A stretch of 58,504 bases of DNA from Halocafeteria seosinensis (GCA_001687465.1 LVLI01000360.1:1-58504), one strand, 5' to 3'. Shown: positions 33,443 to 45,380, counted from the first letter of the stretch. Notes: generated from the sequence alone by a model not told the origin. Made by a program: numbers and translations.

Positions 33443-33904
33443 ATGGAGTCGATTATTCAAACCCCCGTGAAGAAATCGGGTGTATTGCAAAAACTAGGAG
33501 GGGGTGCAGGCGGACATAAGAACTGGAAAGACAGATTTGTGGTACTTCGAGAGCATCTTTCTTATTACGATAATCGTAAAAGCTACGAGAAACAAGAAAA
33601 GCCCCGTGGAGTTATTTCTCTCAATACATATTACAGCTCTGTTATTGAAGGAAGCACGCAGCACGAGTTTGCTGTGTATGCCTACCCAAAATCGCTGGTG
33701 CTGCGGGCAACTGATGAAGATGACGTTAAGGAATGGGTTGACGCTCTTATGGCGCCTAAGGAAGAAATAGACATGAAAGTTACAAAGTACCGCGAACAAC
33801 GGGATGCCAGAGCTGGATTTGATGCCGAGGCATTTCGCACACTACTCCAAGAGGACGCCGCGGCGCAGAAAGCTAAAAGGGCAGCCGAAGCCTCAGCTCA
33901 ATAG
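33443..33904 (+). CDS. PH-domain protein, 153 aa
   Basis: Single exon. Residues about 8-105 form a pleckstrin-homology domain: KKSGVLQKLGGG, KNWKDRFVVLREHLSYYD (strand 1-3 with the basic loop), RGVISLNTYYSSVIEG, EFAVYAYPKSLVLRA, and the closing helix with the invariant Trp (DDVKEWVDALM). Basic residues in the first loop are compatible with phosphoinositide binding. The rest is a charged helix ending Ala/Lys-rich. It is a stand-alone PH protein similar in size to small PH proteins found across protists. Partner and location unknown. Confidence 0.85.
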   Translation: MESIIQTPVKKSGVLQKLGGGAGGHKNWKDRFVVLREHLSYYDNRKSYEKQEKPRGVISLNTYYSSVIEGSTQHEFAVYAYPKSLVLRATDEDDVKEWVDALMAPKEEIDMKVTKYREQRDARAGFDAEAFRTLLQEDAAAQKAKRAAEASAQ

Positions 33905-34003
33905 ACAACTAAATGCGCTGAATCTCCGACAAGAATATGCACAAGCAGAGGCATTTATAATAGCACATGTATGACCGTAGATAGAGTAACGGAAAGTCTG
34001 TGT

Positions 34004-35361
34004 TCACTCGTGTAGGCGTCGTAAAATATCATCCAAACTTGCGCTTCGCAGATAGCTTTCAGCATCCTCAGTTGTATTTACTCCCTTACTTTCCCCTTCA
34101 TCAGGAGTGGGTGCGTGCACCTGTTTCTTTTCACCCTCATTACGAGTCGATGTGTTGCTTTCAACCGTGGACGATGAAAATGTTGTAACTGGGTGTCTTG
34201 TTGTAAAGCACTCGGAGCTCCCGCTGTGTGTCGCCTCTCCACCAGACGAACGGTGCTGGGTCGGGTAGCCTTTTCGTCGCCTTTTGTTACCTTTCCCAGA
34301 CTCCTCCTTGTCTTTGTTCGGGCGCTTGTTTTTCGCGGTCTCAAGAACGCCCATCATCGGGCCTGCAAGTGTATCATCCTCCATACATGCATTCGTTGAA
34401 TTTTGAACTACTTGCTCTCTCCACGGAACCGCATCGTTGGAAAACGAGCTGGTAGCGGCGTCTCCATGGTTGCCACTTTTAACATCTGAATTCGTCAAAA
34501 AGCGATTTATTTGGCCGGCGATCCGTTCTCCATATGGTGCAATGTCCTCTTCTGCAAGTAGGCCCACATCTCCATCGAGGGAAATATCGTCAGTACTTAA
34601 AGAGCAACCTGCACTAAATGGTCTACTCGCAACAGAAAAATGCTCTCCTCCTCGTAGCTCCCGATATTTCTCCAAAACGGAATTCAGTTGATCCATCAAC
34701 GGGTCCAACTTTGTTACATCCGGTGAGTCAAATAATTCTGCCGGGCTAGTTTGCTGCTTAGTCTGCAACTTCAGATAGTCTCCTAGAACTCTCTCAAGAC
34801 TCTTTAGGTTTCGAGGTGTCTGGAGGGGAGAATATACTCAGCTTCTTTTCTGGATACAACAAAGTACAATTTCAAGGCGTGGTACATACCTCGGGCAGTG
34901 GCCCAAAAGCTTCCTTAAATTCTCTAGCAAAGCATCGTAGGGAATCTGTGAACCCATTTTGTCTCAGGTACTTGGCCACCAAAAGACCCTGCAGACACGC
35001 ATGACGCAGCATACATCACAACAACAGCAAGAAGAAGTACTGCTACCTATCCAACAATACGAACCACTTCATGGGGAGCCACTGAATCCTGATCTGAGTC
35101 TTCAGACTCAGTACGCTTTTTCGGCTGGCGTGGCTGCTTCTTGGTCGACTTCCTCGTGCTTTTCGACTTCGAATTGCTCTTATTCTGCCGCTTTGCTGGG
35201 GCTGAGGAGGAGCTGGCTGCGGCAGACTGCTGTCTCTGTCGGTAAGATGATGCTTTCTGATCTACTGTGGCATCCTCATCTTCGTCTTCATCGCCATTAC
35301 TGCTGTGATGGCCTTCCTCGCTGCTACTATCGGTGTTTAATCGGTCATATTCCGTCGACAT
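34004..35361 (-). CDS. LisH-motif nuclear-type protein
   Basis: Three exons from 35361 down: 35065-35361, 34890-34988 and 34004-34819 (403 aa). The second intron (34820-34889, GTATGT..CCAG) is clear. The first is less so: a GTTCGT donor at 35064 or a GTTGGA donor at 35055 both keep frame. Exon 1 encodes an acidic Ser/Lys-rich disordered head (GDEDEDEDATVD, then KSTRKSTKKQPRQPKKR). Exon 2 carries a LisH dimerisation motif, LLVAKYLRQNGFTDSLRCFA. The rest is low-complexity with a basic patch (KGNKRRRKGYPTQ) and a C-terminal helix YLRSASLDDILRRL. The composition suggests a nuclear adaptor. Family not recognised. Starts 48 bp from the THUMP methyltransferase ATG. Confidence 0.65.
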
Positions 35362-35409
35362 TGTCCCATTTAATGTTGCTGATTTATATCATTCATCCAC
35401 ACCCAAAAT
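35362..35409. promoter_or_regulatory. 48-bp divergent promoter
   Basis: Only 48 bp separate the ATG of the LisH gene (minus) from the ATG of the THUMP methyltransferase (plus). The interval is AT-rich and must contain both transcription starts, or the 5' UTRs overlap into the neighbouring genes. Confidence 0.5.
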
Positions 35410-37197
35410 ATGGACAAGGACAAACATACTCATAATGGGATCATTGAGTATTGCGCCAGTATCACGCAAGGCCTGGAGGACTTAGCCATTGAAGAACTCC
35501 TTCACGTACGTACCATGGTCCATGCCATGCCATGCCACGCCCAAGGTCCCCTTTCCTTGCATTCAAATGACGTACGGCGTCATGTTTCAACACAGGTCGA
35601 CCCGGAAGTGGACCTCATTGCGGTATCCGCCGGTACGGGTTCCTGGCATCAGAAGTACATACTGCAGAAACATTGGAACCGGAAGCGCAATTCGGCATGC
35701 TCGTTGATTCGATTCAATTCCCAAGTAAAACCGAAAAGATTCGTTGACCGGTTAAGGTTAATCGATGGACTGTACTTGTTCGTGGGCTTCCTCGAACATA
35801 CGCCGACAGACCTCGGCGAAGCTCAGCAGAGATTCCACGAGTTGTTTACCTGTGATGGTACGCTTCGCTTCCTCGATGTTGCGACGGGTTTCGACATCGT
35901 CACGACAAAGAATGTGTGGTAGTGCAGCTACTACAGCCCGCAGGAGTCGAGACGCGATATTTACGTGGAAGGAATTCATGGCGGATAAGCTGCAGAGTCC
36001 GGATGACATAGCGTTTCGAGCAAGTTGCGTTCGCGACGGTGCTCAAAACTACAAAAGTCCGGACTTGGCTGCCGCTGTAGGTAAGAATGGCTACATCAAA
36101 TGAAATGGTTTTGGTCAGTTTTCAAACTATTTCATTGATGTATCCAGGCGATAAGTTTGTCAAAGGTTTGAAGGCCAATTTTTCCGACTATGGAACGAAA
36201 GACAGAGGAGCATTGCCGGTATTCCACGTTTCTTTGAAGCAGTATAGTTTGGAGGTAAGTATAAAAACGCATCCAGATAGTGATGGATACGCATACTCGA
36301 AAAATATTCTTGCAGATCATCGCTTTCGCCAATAAGGACCAAACTACAGTAGGACTCACCGTTACCGACTACGAGGAAACAGCCAAAAAGCATCGACCAC
36401 CAGTGAAAGTATCAAACGAAGTTGCACATACCTCCCTACGTGCGGATATTATAGCAGCGATGGTGCAATTAGCGAAATTACAGTATGGCGATATTGTTTA
36501 CGATCCCATGTGTGGCACAAGTGCCATCCCTATGGAAGCACTGCTTGCTGGTAGCCTGCAGTCCCGTGCCAGCAATGACAGCTCTGTGTCGTTTGTCAAT
36601 CCTTCAGCCTCAGGTTCGGCTCCCCATATTTCTCCAGTATTCGCCTTGTCCTCTGAGAACAACAAGGAGCGTGTCACCCACACGACTGATATAATGTTTG
36701 AGAAGTGCATGGAACGTTTCAGAGTAGCTCCCCCATTGGGATGTTTTGTGGGCGATGTTACGCGTTTACCTATTCGTAGTGGTTGCATAGACTGTATATT
36801 ATGCGATCCTCCGTACGGCAAACGGTGCGGATCCAGGAATTCAACCGGAGAACTGTTGAACCGATTCACAGAAGAACTGGCCAGAATATTGAGACCTTCT
36901 AGTGGAAGAGCTGTTATATTGCATGCATGGAAGCGCTATTTTAGCTCGTTCGTAAGTGCCTTACTTGTCTCTCCGTGCGTTGCTTGAAAGTATATGTCGG
37001 GTCGACTGTCTCAGATTGAGGACACTCCTTACTTCGAACGATATTTGGACGATAGACCTGTGGATAATAACAAAATTCAATGCTTCCTCTTTTTCTTAAA
37101 GAGGACTGATCGGGCTTATGAGCCTAAACGTAGCGTCAACGATACTAGTAAACGCCGAAGGAAGTTGGGTTCCCAAGAAGCAACCACAAGTTCATGA
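35410..37197 (+). CDS. THUMP-domain RNA guanine-N2 methyltransferase
   Basis: Six exons: 35410-35505, 35596-35857, 35937-36080, 36148-36254, 36316-36951 and 36991-37197 (483 aa). The N-terminal two fifths is the RNA-binding THUMP region (YCASITQGLEDLAIEELL; FRASCVRDG). The C-terminal part is a Rossmann methyltransferase with SAM motif YDPMCGTSAIPMEA (Asp about 266) and the catalytic DPPYGKR (about 367), as in TrmN/THUMPD2/THUMPD3. These make m2G in tRNA (THUMPD3) or U6 snRNA (THUMPD2); which applies here cannot be settled. The region with VPVDIIVDPMCGTGA in homologues aligns well. Intron 5 is only 39 nt and intron 1 (90 nt) is stop-free and in frame. Donor of exon 2 (GTACGC) is the least certain. 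Confidence 0.85.
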
Positions 37198-37544
37198 CGA
37201 CGTCTGTGTTTCTTGGTAAACTGCAAGTAGTTCATCACACTCACATGCATCATAGCATGTGGGGTACACTAATCAATATACCATTCTGTAAAGAATTCGG
37301 ACGTATTGTTCTTATGGCATCATGCGTCGCAACCATCGGTCGCAAGATCCGGACCTCACTCATGCGCATTGCGCATGTGTGTCCATGTGTGGATGGATTG
37401 TTTCGGGTTTCATCAGAAATTCACCCCAATAATGTGTTGGCTCCGCTGTGCAAATTTTTGAGGGAGCAATGGGTCGAAGCACCCTAGACACAGGTCGTTG
37501 ATTTCAACGCGCATCTACCGTCTGCGAGCGCCCCACGCGGCTAT
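37198..37544. other. Intergenic
   Basis: An ATG frame at 37194-37487 overlaps the methyltransferase stop by four bases and is open for 97 codons. It has scattered Cys/His and no domain, and I do not call it. Otherwise nothing seen. Confidence 0.4.
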
Positions 37545-40500
37545 ATGATGAGTTGGACGCTTCCACAGTCAAGACCAGGTTCCGCCCCGTCAAAGGCATC
37601 GGACGAGCGCCAGTCTGGACCGAGCAGCAGCCATCGGCCGTCGACGGCGTCGGCCGGCCGTCGGGAGTCAAAAGTCCATTTAGGAGTCGAGACCTACGAC
37701 GATGCCATTCTTACAGGGAGGGACCATAGGAGACGGAGCCAACCTGTTGCTCCCCCGCGTAAGTACTTTGGTTGCATGATATGGGATTCAAGAGGTTTTA
37801 CGCTTATTTACGGGGAATGCAGCTCTCCGAGGAATTGCTAGAAACTGGGGGTCGAGAATTGAACGAGTAAAGCGCAGACTGTCCTCAGAGCCACTCAGGA
37901 AGCATACCACGACGGCAGGCTCTCAGAATTCGCCCGTCGAAGATGAAGGAGAAAAAGAGGGTTCAGACGAACGTCATGTAACAGCTCTCCATAACATTAA
38001 CTCAACACCCTCCGCAGAGATCGACCAATACTTACGGTCCCTCAGTAAGAGCAAGCTGGAAAAGATTGGACGAAGCGCAAGCCAACGGAACACCTCCCCC
38101 CATGTAAAGCAGAAATATCGGCGGCCAAACAGAAGTACGATCAGATGGCAGTCCCAGCGTGGCGCAGCGGTGTCGCAACTCTCATTAACGGATGATGGTA
38201 CTCGCCAAGCGAAAATGGGCTCCTTGCAAAGGGCAGACCAAGACATGGAAGCTATGCTCCATAGTTATTATGGTCGATACGTTGATGCGCTCTCTCATTC
38301 TCCAAATGACAGAAATTCGCTATATTATGAATTCCTTAACCTTTTCTTGGCTTCTGATGAAGAAGAACTTGCAAAGGAGGAATCTAACACCGATGATTCC
38401 CGGTCAAGAATGCGGAATACCACGCGAGACTCGGACATCCAGAATATTGTACAAGAGGATACGTTAATTGGACCAGATCTTTTTTCTTCAGATCGAGAAT
38501 ATGGAAGCTTGGTGAAGCCTCAGAAATATGGTACGCCCGCTGGTAGAGATATCACAGGCGCTCTCGATATTCAGACAACGAGCGAAGACGCAAGCGGATC
38601 ATTTATGCCTCCGTACACTTCGTTTGATGCTACTCGTCGAATGAAGACGAGAAATCGTGACTATCTTCGAGAAGGGTTGTATATCCCGAAGGATGACGAT
38701 ATAAGCATTGATGAAGCCTCTAGGGCATGGGCTTTGAGAGTCAACTTAGGACGAGGGACTGGTGCAACGGAAAAGACCGACATTTCAGCACCATCCAACG
38801 GTACTTTAATTTTGGCTTGCGTCCTATATCGCCGGGGGCTGGCTGATTCCGTCGAGGAAGCAAAAGCAATCCTCGAACATCCAGCTTGCAGAGACACGGC
38901 ACACCAGGCCGCAAACATAGATTTGACGTCTTCAGTCTTTGACTCGTTGATTGAACAAACATTTGAGAATCTCAGAGAAGCTCTCGTTAATGCTTCATTC
39001 AAACCCGCTAAGGAAAATAGGGCCCCTGGAAAGAAGCAGAGTCGCGTCGAAGGCAGGAGAGGAAGTGTCCACGTTTCCAATGAGCATGCCGCTGCGATTC
39101 AAGACAAACCGATTTTGGAAGCACGGCGACATTCCAGTCGCCGAGTGAGGAGTAACAGTTTTGATGAGGCGGCGCTTTCGAGTAGGCACAACATCTTTGA
39201 GGCTAAAGACAAAAGCGACAGCACAGAACGACCAAAAGGGTCAGATTCAGGCGACTACTCTGCCTGGAAATTCCTTGGTTCTATCAAAAAGTCAAGAAAC
39301 CAATTATTGGAAAAACGCCGGTCTCCAGAAAAGCCTTCGCAAATAGAACACACCTCATCAACGTCGTCTTTGTCAAGCGATTCGTTCCAAGATGTTACTG
39401 TGCATGAGCTTCAGAGTAGAGAAGACTGGAACAAATTCTTTCATGGAACCGACTTAACGGACGACTACGGAGAAGACAAACACGAGGAGACACTGTTCTC
39501 CCGTAGTGACGACTATACCGGTAGTCGTCGAGCGGCTGCCGTGACGATCCCGTCTGTGAGGAGTGGGACATCTCTTTCACGTATATCGGAGTCGGAGCGA
39601 GAGAGCAGAGGAGAAGGCTCGCCAGATGCCAATAGGAAACGAGGGACGAAACACCATCATCCAGAGTGGTCCAAGCGTCTCGATGGAGCAAATTCCCCAG
39701 CCCAAAGCCATGAAAGCCGCCGGAAACCTGCTGAGAGAGATACTGCTAGCCATGAAGAATTTGGGACCACTTCTAAGCACACTACCTCCGACACCGGAGG
39801 AACCAGGCATGTTTATTCGTCGTATCGTGAAAGACTGAACATACCCAAAAGTCCTGCGAAGGAAGCCGAGTTGTCTCCCATCAGCATTACGGGAGAACAG
39901 TTGCAACATGGGAACAGCGAGATACGACGGGAAGGCAGTTATAGTTCCCGCATTGCTGGTGTATCAAACAGAAACCAAGGAGGCGCCACCGGTGAAGACT
40001 CCGCTGTTCTGGAGCTTCAGCAGGCGATGGAGCAAGCGCATTTGATTCGGCACTCTCCTCGATCAAGTAGTGAGATGGTGACGGCTTCAAGTGTTCCGGT
40101 TGCTGGATGGGAGGGGGAAAAGCTGCACTTGCTCACTGGACAAACACGATTCTTCGTCAGCATCAAATCATCGAGAGCCATTTGTGGGCTCACAAGCACT
40201 CCCTGGTTGACCATGGACTCCGGAATGAATACCGTTTCATGGGTGGAGTTGTCCAGGTGGTACAAGATTCGAGCCTGGTGTCGCCGTCAGTGGATATTGC
40301 TACTTCTTCAAACAAGTATGGAAAGCGTTTTACAAGAAGATTCTACTGAACCAAATATGTGCTTCGTGAAATGCTTAAGCTTTGCGCATGAAATGTTGCT
40401 ACTACACTGCCAAGTCTATTTTCGATCGCTGTCCATTCAAGAGCTCGTAAATCATCTACGTATCTGGTGCAGTCTCTCGAACCAGTCCTTGGATAGAGAG

Positions 40501-41808
40501 GCGGAATTTTTGGTGAAGACTCTGACGTCTGACGAATTGGTCGAAAAGTCAAAAGAGTGGAATCTGTCAGTGTTATGCAAATCTGTACTATCTTCCTGCT
40601 CCCCGAAGATTCTTACTGAACTCAAAACGTATAAGTCGTCACATCCTCGTATTTGTAGGTGGATGCTTGTTGTTAAATTACTCTCGCAGTGTATCAGTAG
40701 GATTTTGTGCACCGATGGGCTCACCAAAGAAACCCTCCCGCCGCGGAGCTCTGCCTTCTTCGCGAAAAGAGATGAACACGCATTTTCTTGCTGTTTAACT
40801 AGCTATAATAGCCACTGGCGAGAATGCAAAATTCTCCAGGGAAACGGAAACGGTGAGGGCATTACAAGCTTGTGCTGGACTCAATATGCGGAGCAAACGA
40901 AAGGATCTGATGTTTTCGAAATGCTATGTGGGCAAATTACTTCGAAATTGGAAGAAGAGTATAGCAGCGAGATCTTGGTTGCTCTCGATAATCACAAGAA
41001 TGTTGTGACAGAGTCAAAGAGAGCCGAGAAGAAGAGTGGTACTTTGAATGATGCTGTTTCCATCCAGGCATGGAGAAATTTTCTGGAACACGAGAGTTCT
41101 TGGACAAATGGTTCTGCTAGACAGGATTCTCCGCCGCGTATGTCTACTACGCGGCAGCAAGTGGGAGGACAGCAACATGATAATGTTTCCGTTGTATCTC
41201 CCCGTCAGAAGCACGCACAACTAAAACTGAACGAAAGCATGGCCCGCACCCGAGAAGATATGCATGCACTCTACTCCCCAATACAAGCTAACGAAGAAAG
41301 ATACCAAAACACAACCACCAGTGCTGAAGAGGCTTCACCAAGAGTAGCTTTTTGGAGCCCACGTTTGGATACCAGCGCCGACCGAAACGGGAATACTGTT
41401 CGTGGTAGCTCTGTTTGGCAATCCCCCAGTCGCCCCTCCCCACGCAAACTACATTCTCCACCTCGTAGTGCTCCAGATCAATGCAGGCGCCCTACCTCTT
41501 GCCATCATGAAGCAGGAGACAAGGAGTTTCCATCGACAAAACCCAGGGTGTTGAAACCGTACGGAGACAACGCAACGAACGAGTACATGCAAAGTACTTC
41601 CAGCAATGATCCCTCTCGTTCTTACTACCCAGAAAACAACTCAAGGGATGAGTCGCGGAATTTGGGTCACCAGTTTCGTCGTATACGAACCCCAAGGGGA
41701 AAGGGGGGTTCTCGGAGTGTGAATAAATCACTAGAAGATGTTGACGCTATCATAGCCGCTTCGCAAGAGCAGCGTAGAGCCATCACGGCGAAGATCAGGG
41801 GCAGATGA
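37545..41808 (+). CDS. Hypothetical protein, 1,399 aa
   Basis: Two exons, 37545-37758 and 37823-41808, joined across a 64-nt GTAAGT..GCAG intron (APPP-LRGIARNWGSR). The first 700 residues are mostly Ser/Arg/Glu-rich and disordered, with an ordered island near residues 370-470 (WALRVNLGRG, LILACVLYRRGLADSVEEAK). The 840-1110 part looks globular and helical (FAHEMLLLHCQVYFRSLSIQELVNH-like helices). The rest is again disordered and Pro/Ser-rich, ending in VDAIIAASQEQRRAITAKI. The N-terminal RNWGSRIERVKRRL is basic. I recognise no family. A second frame is open and protein-like at 40107-40349, so local gene structure may be wrong. Composition fits a cytoskeletal or centrosomal scaffold, but that is conjecture. 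Confidence 0.65.
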
Positions 41809-42003
41809 ATATAGTTTGCTCTGTGTTAAACGGTTTGGCAGCTGGACCGAACGTGGACTCCATAGGGTCGCAGTGTGAACACTTGCTAACTATTGAAACT
41901 TGAATTCAATGTTTCCTATTCACTCTACCTTTACAGATGTAAGCGCGTTTAAGACATGGAGTCCCTGACCGACCTTAATATCCGGATGGTGAACCCGACA
42001 CAT

Positions 42004-43355
42004 TTACAGTTCGAATTTCTTCAGCGGTCTAATTCCCGATACATAATAGTCTATGAATGGTCCATCACCCGAAGAGATTATATGGGCGCGCGATTCACCT
42101 CCCACAGCTTCCTCCTGGGTTTGAACGGCAGAGGCGCAGAGGGAATCGATTGCTCCAAAGTGAGACTCACCTTGTCCCGCCACCGACGGGATCCCATTCT
42201 GCAATTTCCAGTATTGCATTTTCTGTGGGCTACCACCACTAACAAACTTTGTAGTTCCTGTACGAGCTAAAGCATATATCGGCAGCAGCTTTTCTTTATG
42301 CAAGCTGGTGGCCGGGTTCGATCCTATGAACTTTTCTGTCATCATCTGTATCGAGCACAGCACGCCATCTACTCGCCCAGCCAGCAAGAACGTGCCCTCG
42401 GTATCACTGCATAGGCTGGAGATTGGTTGTTCAAATGACTGAATACGCTTGGAGCGACTTGTTCTCGTATCTGTTTATAAAAACATACTGTTAGATAAGA
42501 ACTTTTTGACATATATGGAATGTCATCGAACATCACTTACCCCACACACATACTGTCCCGTCTATACCTCCGCTCGCGATTCTATTTTGCCACTGCAAAG
42601 GGTGTAAGCCGCTAATCCGTCCCTGATGAATATGCTGACTAGCCCGAGAGAGCTGAGTGCTAATATCCCAAGCTATCATTGTCCCATCAATGTGCCCCGA
42701 AAAGAGAGTAGAGGTCTGTAGCCATTGAAATAAATAACAGTATCTGCTTGAACAGTATCTGGCTGTTCCCAGCCACAGCATTAACTCACGTTGGCATCCC
42801 AGGTCAGTGACACCGGAGAGTTCACTCTTTTATCGGAAGTAATCCTCTGAGATGCACTTAACTTTACCGTCGCCACCGGATGCTTGACCTCTTCCTCATC
42901 ACCCTTCAGCGTATCCCAGCTCCATATCTGTATCGAATCCTCGTGGGCTCTGCAAGAAAAGCATTCATTCCCCATTTCCTCCAGACAGCACTTGGTCAGG
43001 GTACCACTTACGTCGCAAGCAGCTCCTGATGACCGGAATGGAATGATATCATCGTGGAAGCAGGAGATAAACCTTCCAAAGTCTTCAATCTCTCTACGGA
43101 CGATCTGGAATTCCCCTGCTGGTTGGAAGCTATTTGGGACTCTGAGGAAGATGTCAGAGGAATAATTCCCAATTGTCCCGAAGGGGCAATACTGCATATG
43201 GCATGGGAGCCCGTGAGGGGCGCCATGGAGCAGCTTACAGCTCTGTCAAAGTGCCGTAATTGCTCCTCGAACGCGTCGTAGGGCTGATACTGGTCCTCCT
43301 CGGCGCTGTTTAGCGTGTACCCAATGGGAGGTATTTCCCAAGGTTTTGCAAGCAT
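42004..43355 (-). CDS. WD40-repeat protein, THOC6-like
   Basis: Four exons from 43355 down: 43012-43355, 42790-42949, 42541-42715 and 42004-42470 (381 aa; introns 62, 74 and 70 nt). Splicing restores WD units: AHEDSIQIWSWDTL, then WDAN-TSTLFSGHIDGTMIAWD, then IASGGIDGTVCVW-DTRTSRS. The start (LRHFDRAVSCSMAPLTG, then PSGQLGIIPL) and the end (AHIISSGDGPFIDYYVSGIRPL) resemble THOC6, the WD40 subunit of the THO/TREX mRNA-export complex. The repeats are divergent, so another seven-blade WD protein cannot be excluded. It diverges from the SMN gene, another RNA-metabolism gene, with 180 bp between ATGs. Confidence 0.65.
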
Positions 43356-43535
43356 GATTCTACTAATGAATATTTTGCACAACGGTTGTATCTGTATGAA
43401 ACGAACGACAAACTTGAACAGAATGAGGCAAATAGCGCTCGGAGAGGAGGATTGTTATTACCAGGATATACACATTGATTATTAGACAGCATATAAGGAG
43501 ACCACACGCTCTACATTTTATAGAGGAGTATAATA
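43356..43535. promoter_or_regulatory. Divergent promoter region THOC6-like/SMN
   Basis: 180 bp between two ATGs on opposite strands. The SMN ATG is preceded by an AT-rich TATAGAGGAGTATAATA segment that could act as a core promoter or leader. No other element assigned. Confidence 0.35.
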
Positions 43536-44348
43536 ATGGCTACGGATGAATATTGGGATGATTCAGCCATCCTAAAGGTACGTACAAGGAAACAGAGCAT
43601 GCAGTGACAAGAGGAGCATATTTCTATGTCATTACAGGCTTTTGATGATGCTGTATGGAGCCATGAGACTGTCCAAGGGCATAAAGTCACCCGCAAACCG
43701 GAAGATAGTACGTACAAAGAGTTCTTGGGTCGATTGGAAAGCTTGGAAGACACCCAGACGGAGGCAGCTAAACAAACAGAGCGTCAATTTTTCCAAACAA
43801 GGACTCAAACTCAGCAGGATATGATGCCCAGCGATGAAAATGGCTACGCTCCTGAGGAAACAGAGCCGTATACGCCAGAGGAAACAGGGGAAGAGGGGGA
43901 GGAATACGAAGTTGGGGACTACGTGTTTCATCAAGGACAGTATTTGGATCCACCGAAACGAAAACGAGGTTCCACTAAAAAGAAGTCCCAAACTGCAATG
44001 GAGCGACAAGGGGTACCGCAGCAACAGTACCCGCAAGCGTATTACCCGCAGCCACCGAATGTACAAGGGCTCTATCAGGGGCACCCGCCAAACACATATG
44101 GAGCCACTGTGTACGGTGCAGCTCCCGCCCCGCAACCATGGGGACAACATCAGCCTATGTATTATCCACCTCCTCCAACGCAACCAGTAGCTCCCTCACC
44201 ACCTGTGCCAAGTCGACCATCATTACACGGGAAACTCGACCCCGAAAAGGATCCTGAATTAGCGAATCTTTTAATGTCATGGTACTGGTGTGGTTATTAC
44301 TCGGGTAGGTTTGAGGCAATGCAAGAGGCTTCCCAAGAGCAAGCTTAG
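43536..44348 (+). CDS. SMN: Survival motor neuron (SMN) protein without Tudor domain
   Basis: Oligomeric core of the SMN complex, which loads Sm rings on snRNAs. Two exons: 43536-43577 and 43638-44348 (250 aa; intron 60 nt splits the N-terminal motif). The Gemin2-binding helix is at residues 4-25 (EYWDDSAILK-AFDDAVWSHE), as in human IWDDTALIKAYDKAV. The C-terminal YG box is LLMSWYWCGYYSGRFEAMQE, with the Tyr/Gly zipper spacing of SMN oligomerisation. Between them are an acidic stretch, a basic patch PPKRKRGSTKKKS and a Pro/Gln/Tyr-rich region. No Tudor domain is present where human SMN binds methylated Sm tails; fission-yeast SMN also lacks it. SF3B1 in the same window fits an active spliceosome. 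Confidence 0.85.
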
Positions 44349-45380
44349 GCCGTAACTCGGGCAACCGACGAAACAGCAGACAGAGCCTATGAGCACTCAC
44401 CGCGGCGAGTGAGCGTACTAAAATGATGCGTTTGTGAAGAACCTGATACGAATAACTCGCGTAGAGGCTTGTGTTGTATCGATTCTCTTCAGAGCTGGCC
44501 TCGAATCGCAGTAAAGATGGGCTCAATGAGCAGCGGCAGGTGCTGGATGACGTACTGCGCACCCTTAGCCAAGCGTGGTGTTCGACAGAATCGCAGAGGG
44601 AAATCCAGTGCAAACGATCCAATGACTCGCGCGTTCGCCAAAACCTAAGCCGTTGCTGGAAGTCCGCAATGGCATCTAGACCTAGCCATTATGAAGCTAA
44701 CTGTTTTCTTCATGAACGAGAATGTTACATTTGAGTTTTACTTTAGCATACTAACGCTACCGTGTTCCCCCCTATCCCCATATAGCTGTTGCCTTTTGTA
44801 GAAGTTTTCCACTGGACTGGAACCTTTTTGACACCTGTGAAACTCCGGTGCTGTACCCCCGACAAGAGTTGAACACGTCGCGTAACCTACTCCTGCAGAA
44901 TTCACTGCACATTATGGTCGGATTCTTCCAATTCATTCTTCATCCTTAATGTGCAATGCCGTTGAACTCGTTACGTTACATGAGTCATATGAGTCACGAG
45001 GGTGTGAGGTTTCGTGACAGGGTGACCCTCTCCCCAACACCGTGTTCGGCCGGCACATTGAAGCGGCAGCGTCTGCCTCACGGCTTCCCTACCTGGCGCT
45101 TTCGCCTAGATTAGCGCGAGGACTGGTATTTGACATGTCGGATAAAATCGTAGCTGCTGTGATTTGTTGTGTTGCATTGTTTGCGTAGATTTGTAAAAGT
45201 CTTTGGTGTCTTTGTTTGCCTCTATATTTGGTTTAGGAGACTTTTCTTGTTTTACGTACTTGACCTTTTTTGCTCCCTTTGAACTCCCCTTCACGAGTGA
45301 CTATCCATACCATCTGCGACGTAACTTTAAGCGCATATTCGAAACGAAAGGGATCGTGATCCTTCCAGCCAACGGCAAGA
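44349..45380. other. Intergenic, about 1 kb, unresolved
   Basis: Frames on both strands are open at 44155-44734 but show no domain. The minus-strand frame there is largely a shadow of SMN. A second minus frame at 45106-45294 is Lys-rich with a possible donor. A TGACTCATATGACTCAT element (two GCN4/AP-1-like half palindromes) is present near 44980 on the opposite strand. No tRNA or snRNA recognised. Confidence 0.3.

Noticed and set aside
37194-37487. 97-codon ORF overlapping the methyltransferase stop
   Set aside because: No domain, no splice partner and its composition is not protein-like; likely chance.
43632-44183. 183-codon minus-strand ORF across SMN
   Set aside because: Shadow of SMN exon 2; composition mirrors its Pro/Gln/Tyr codons and there is no homology.
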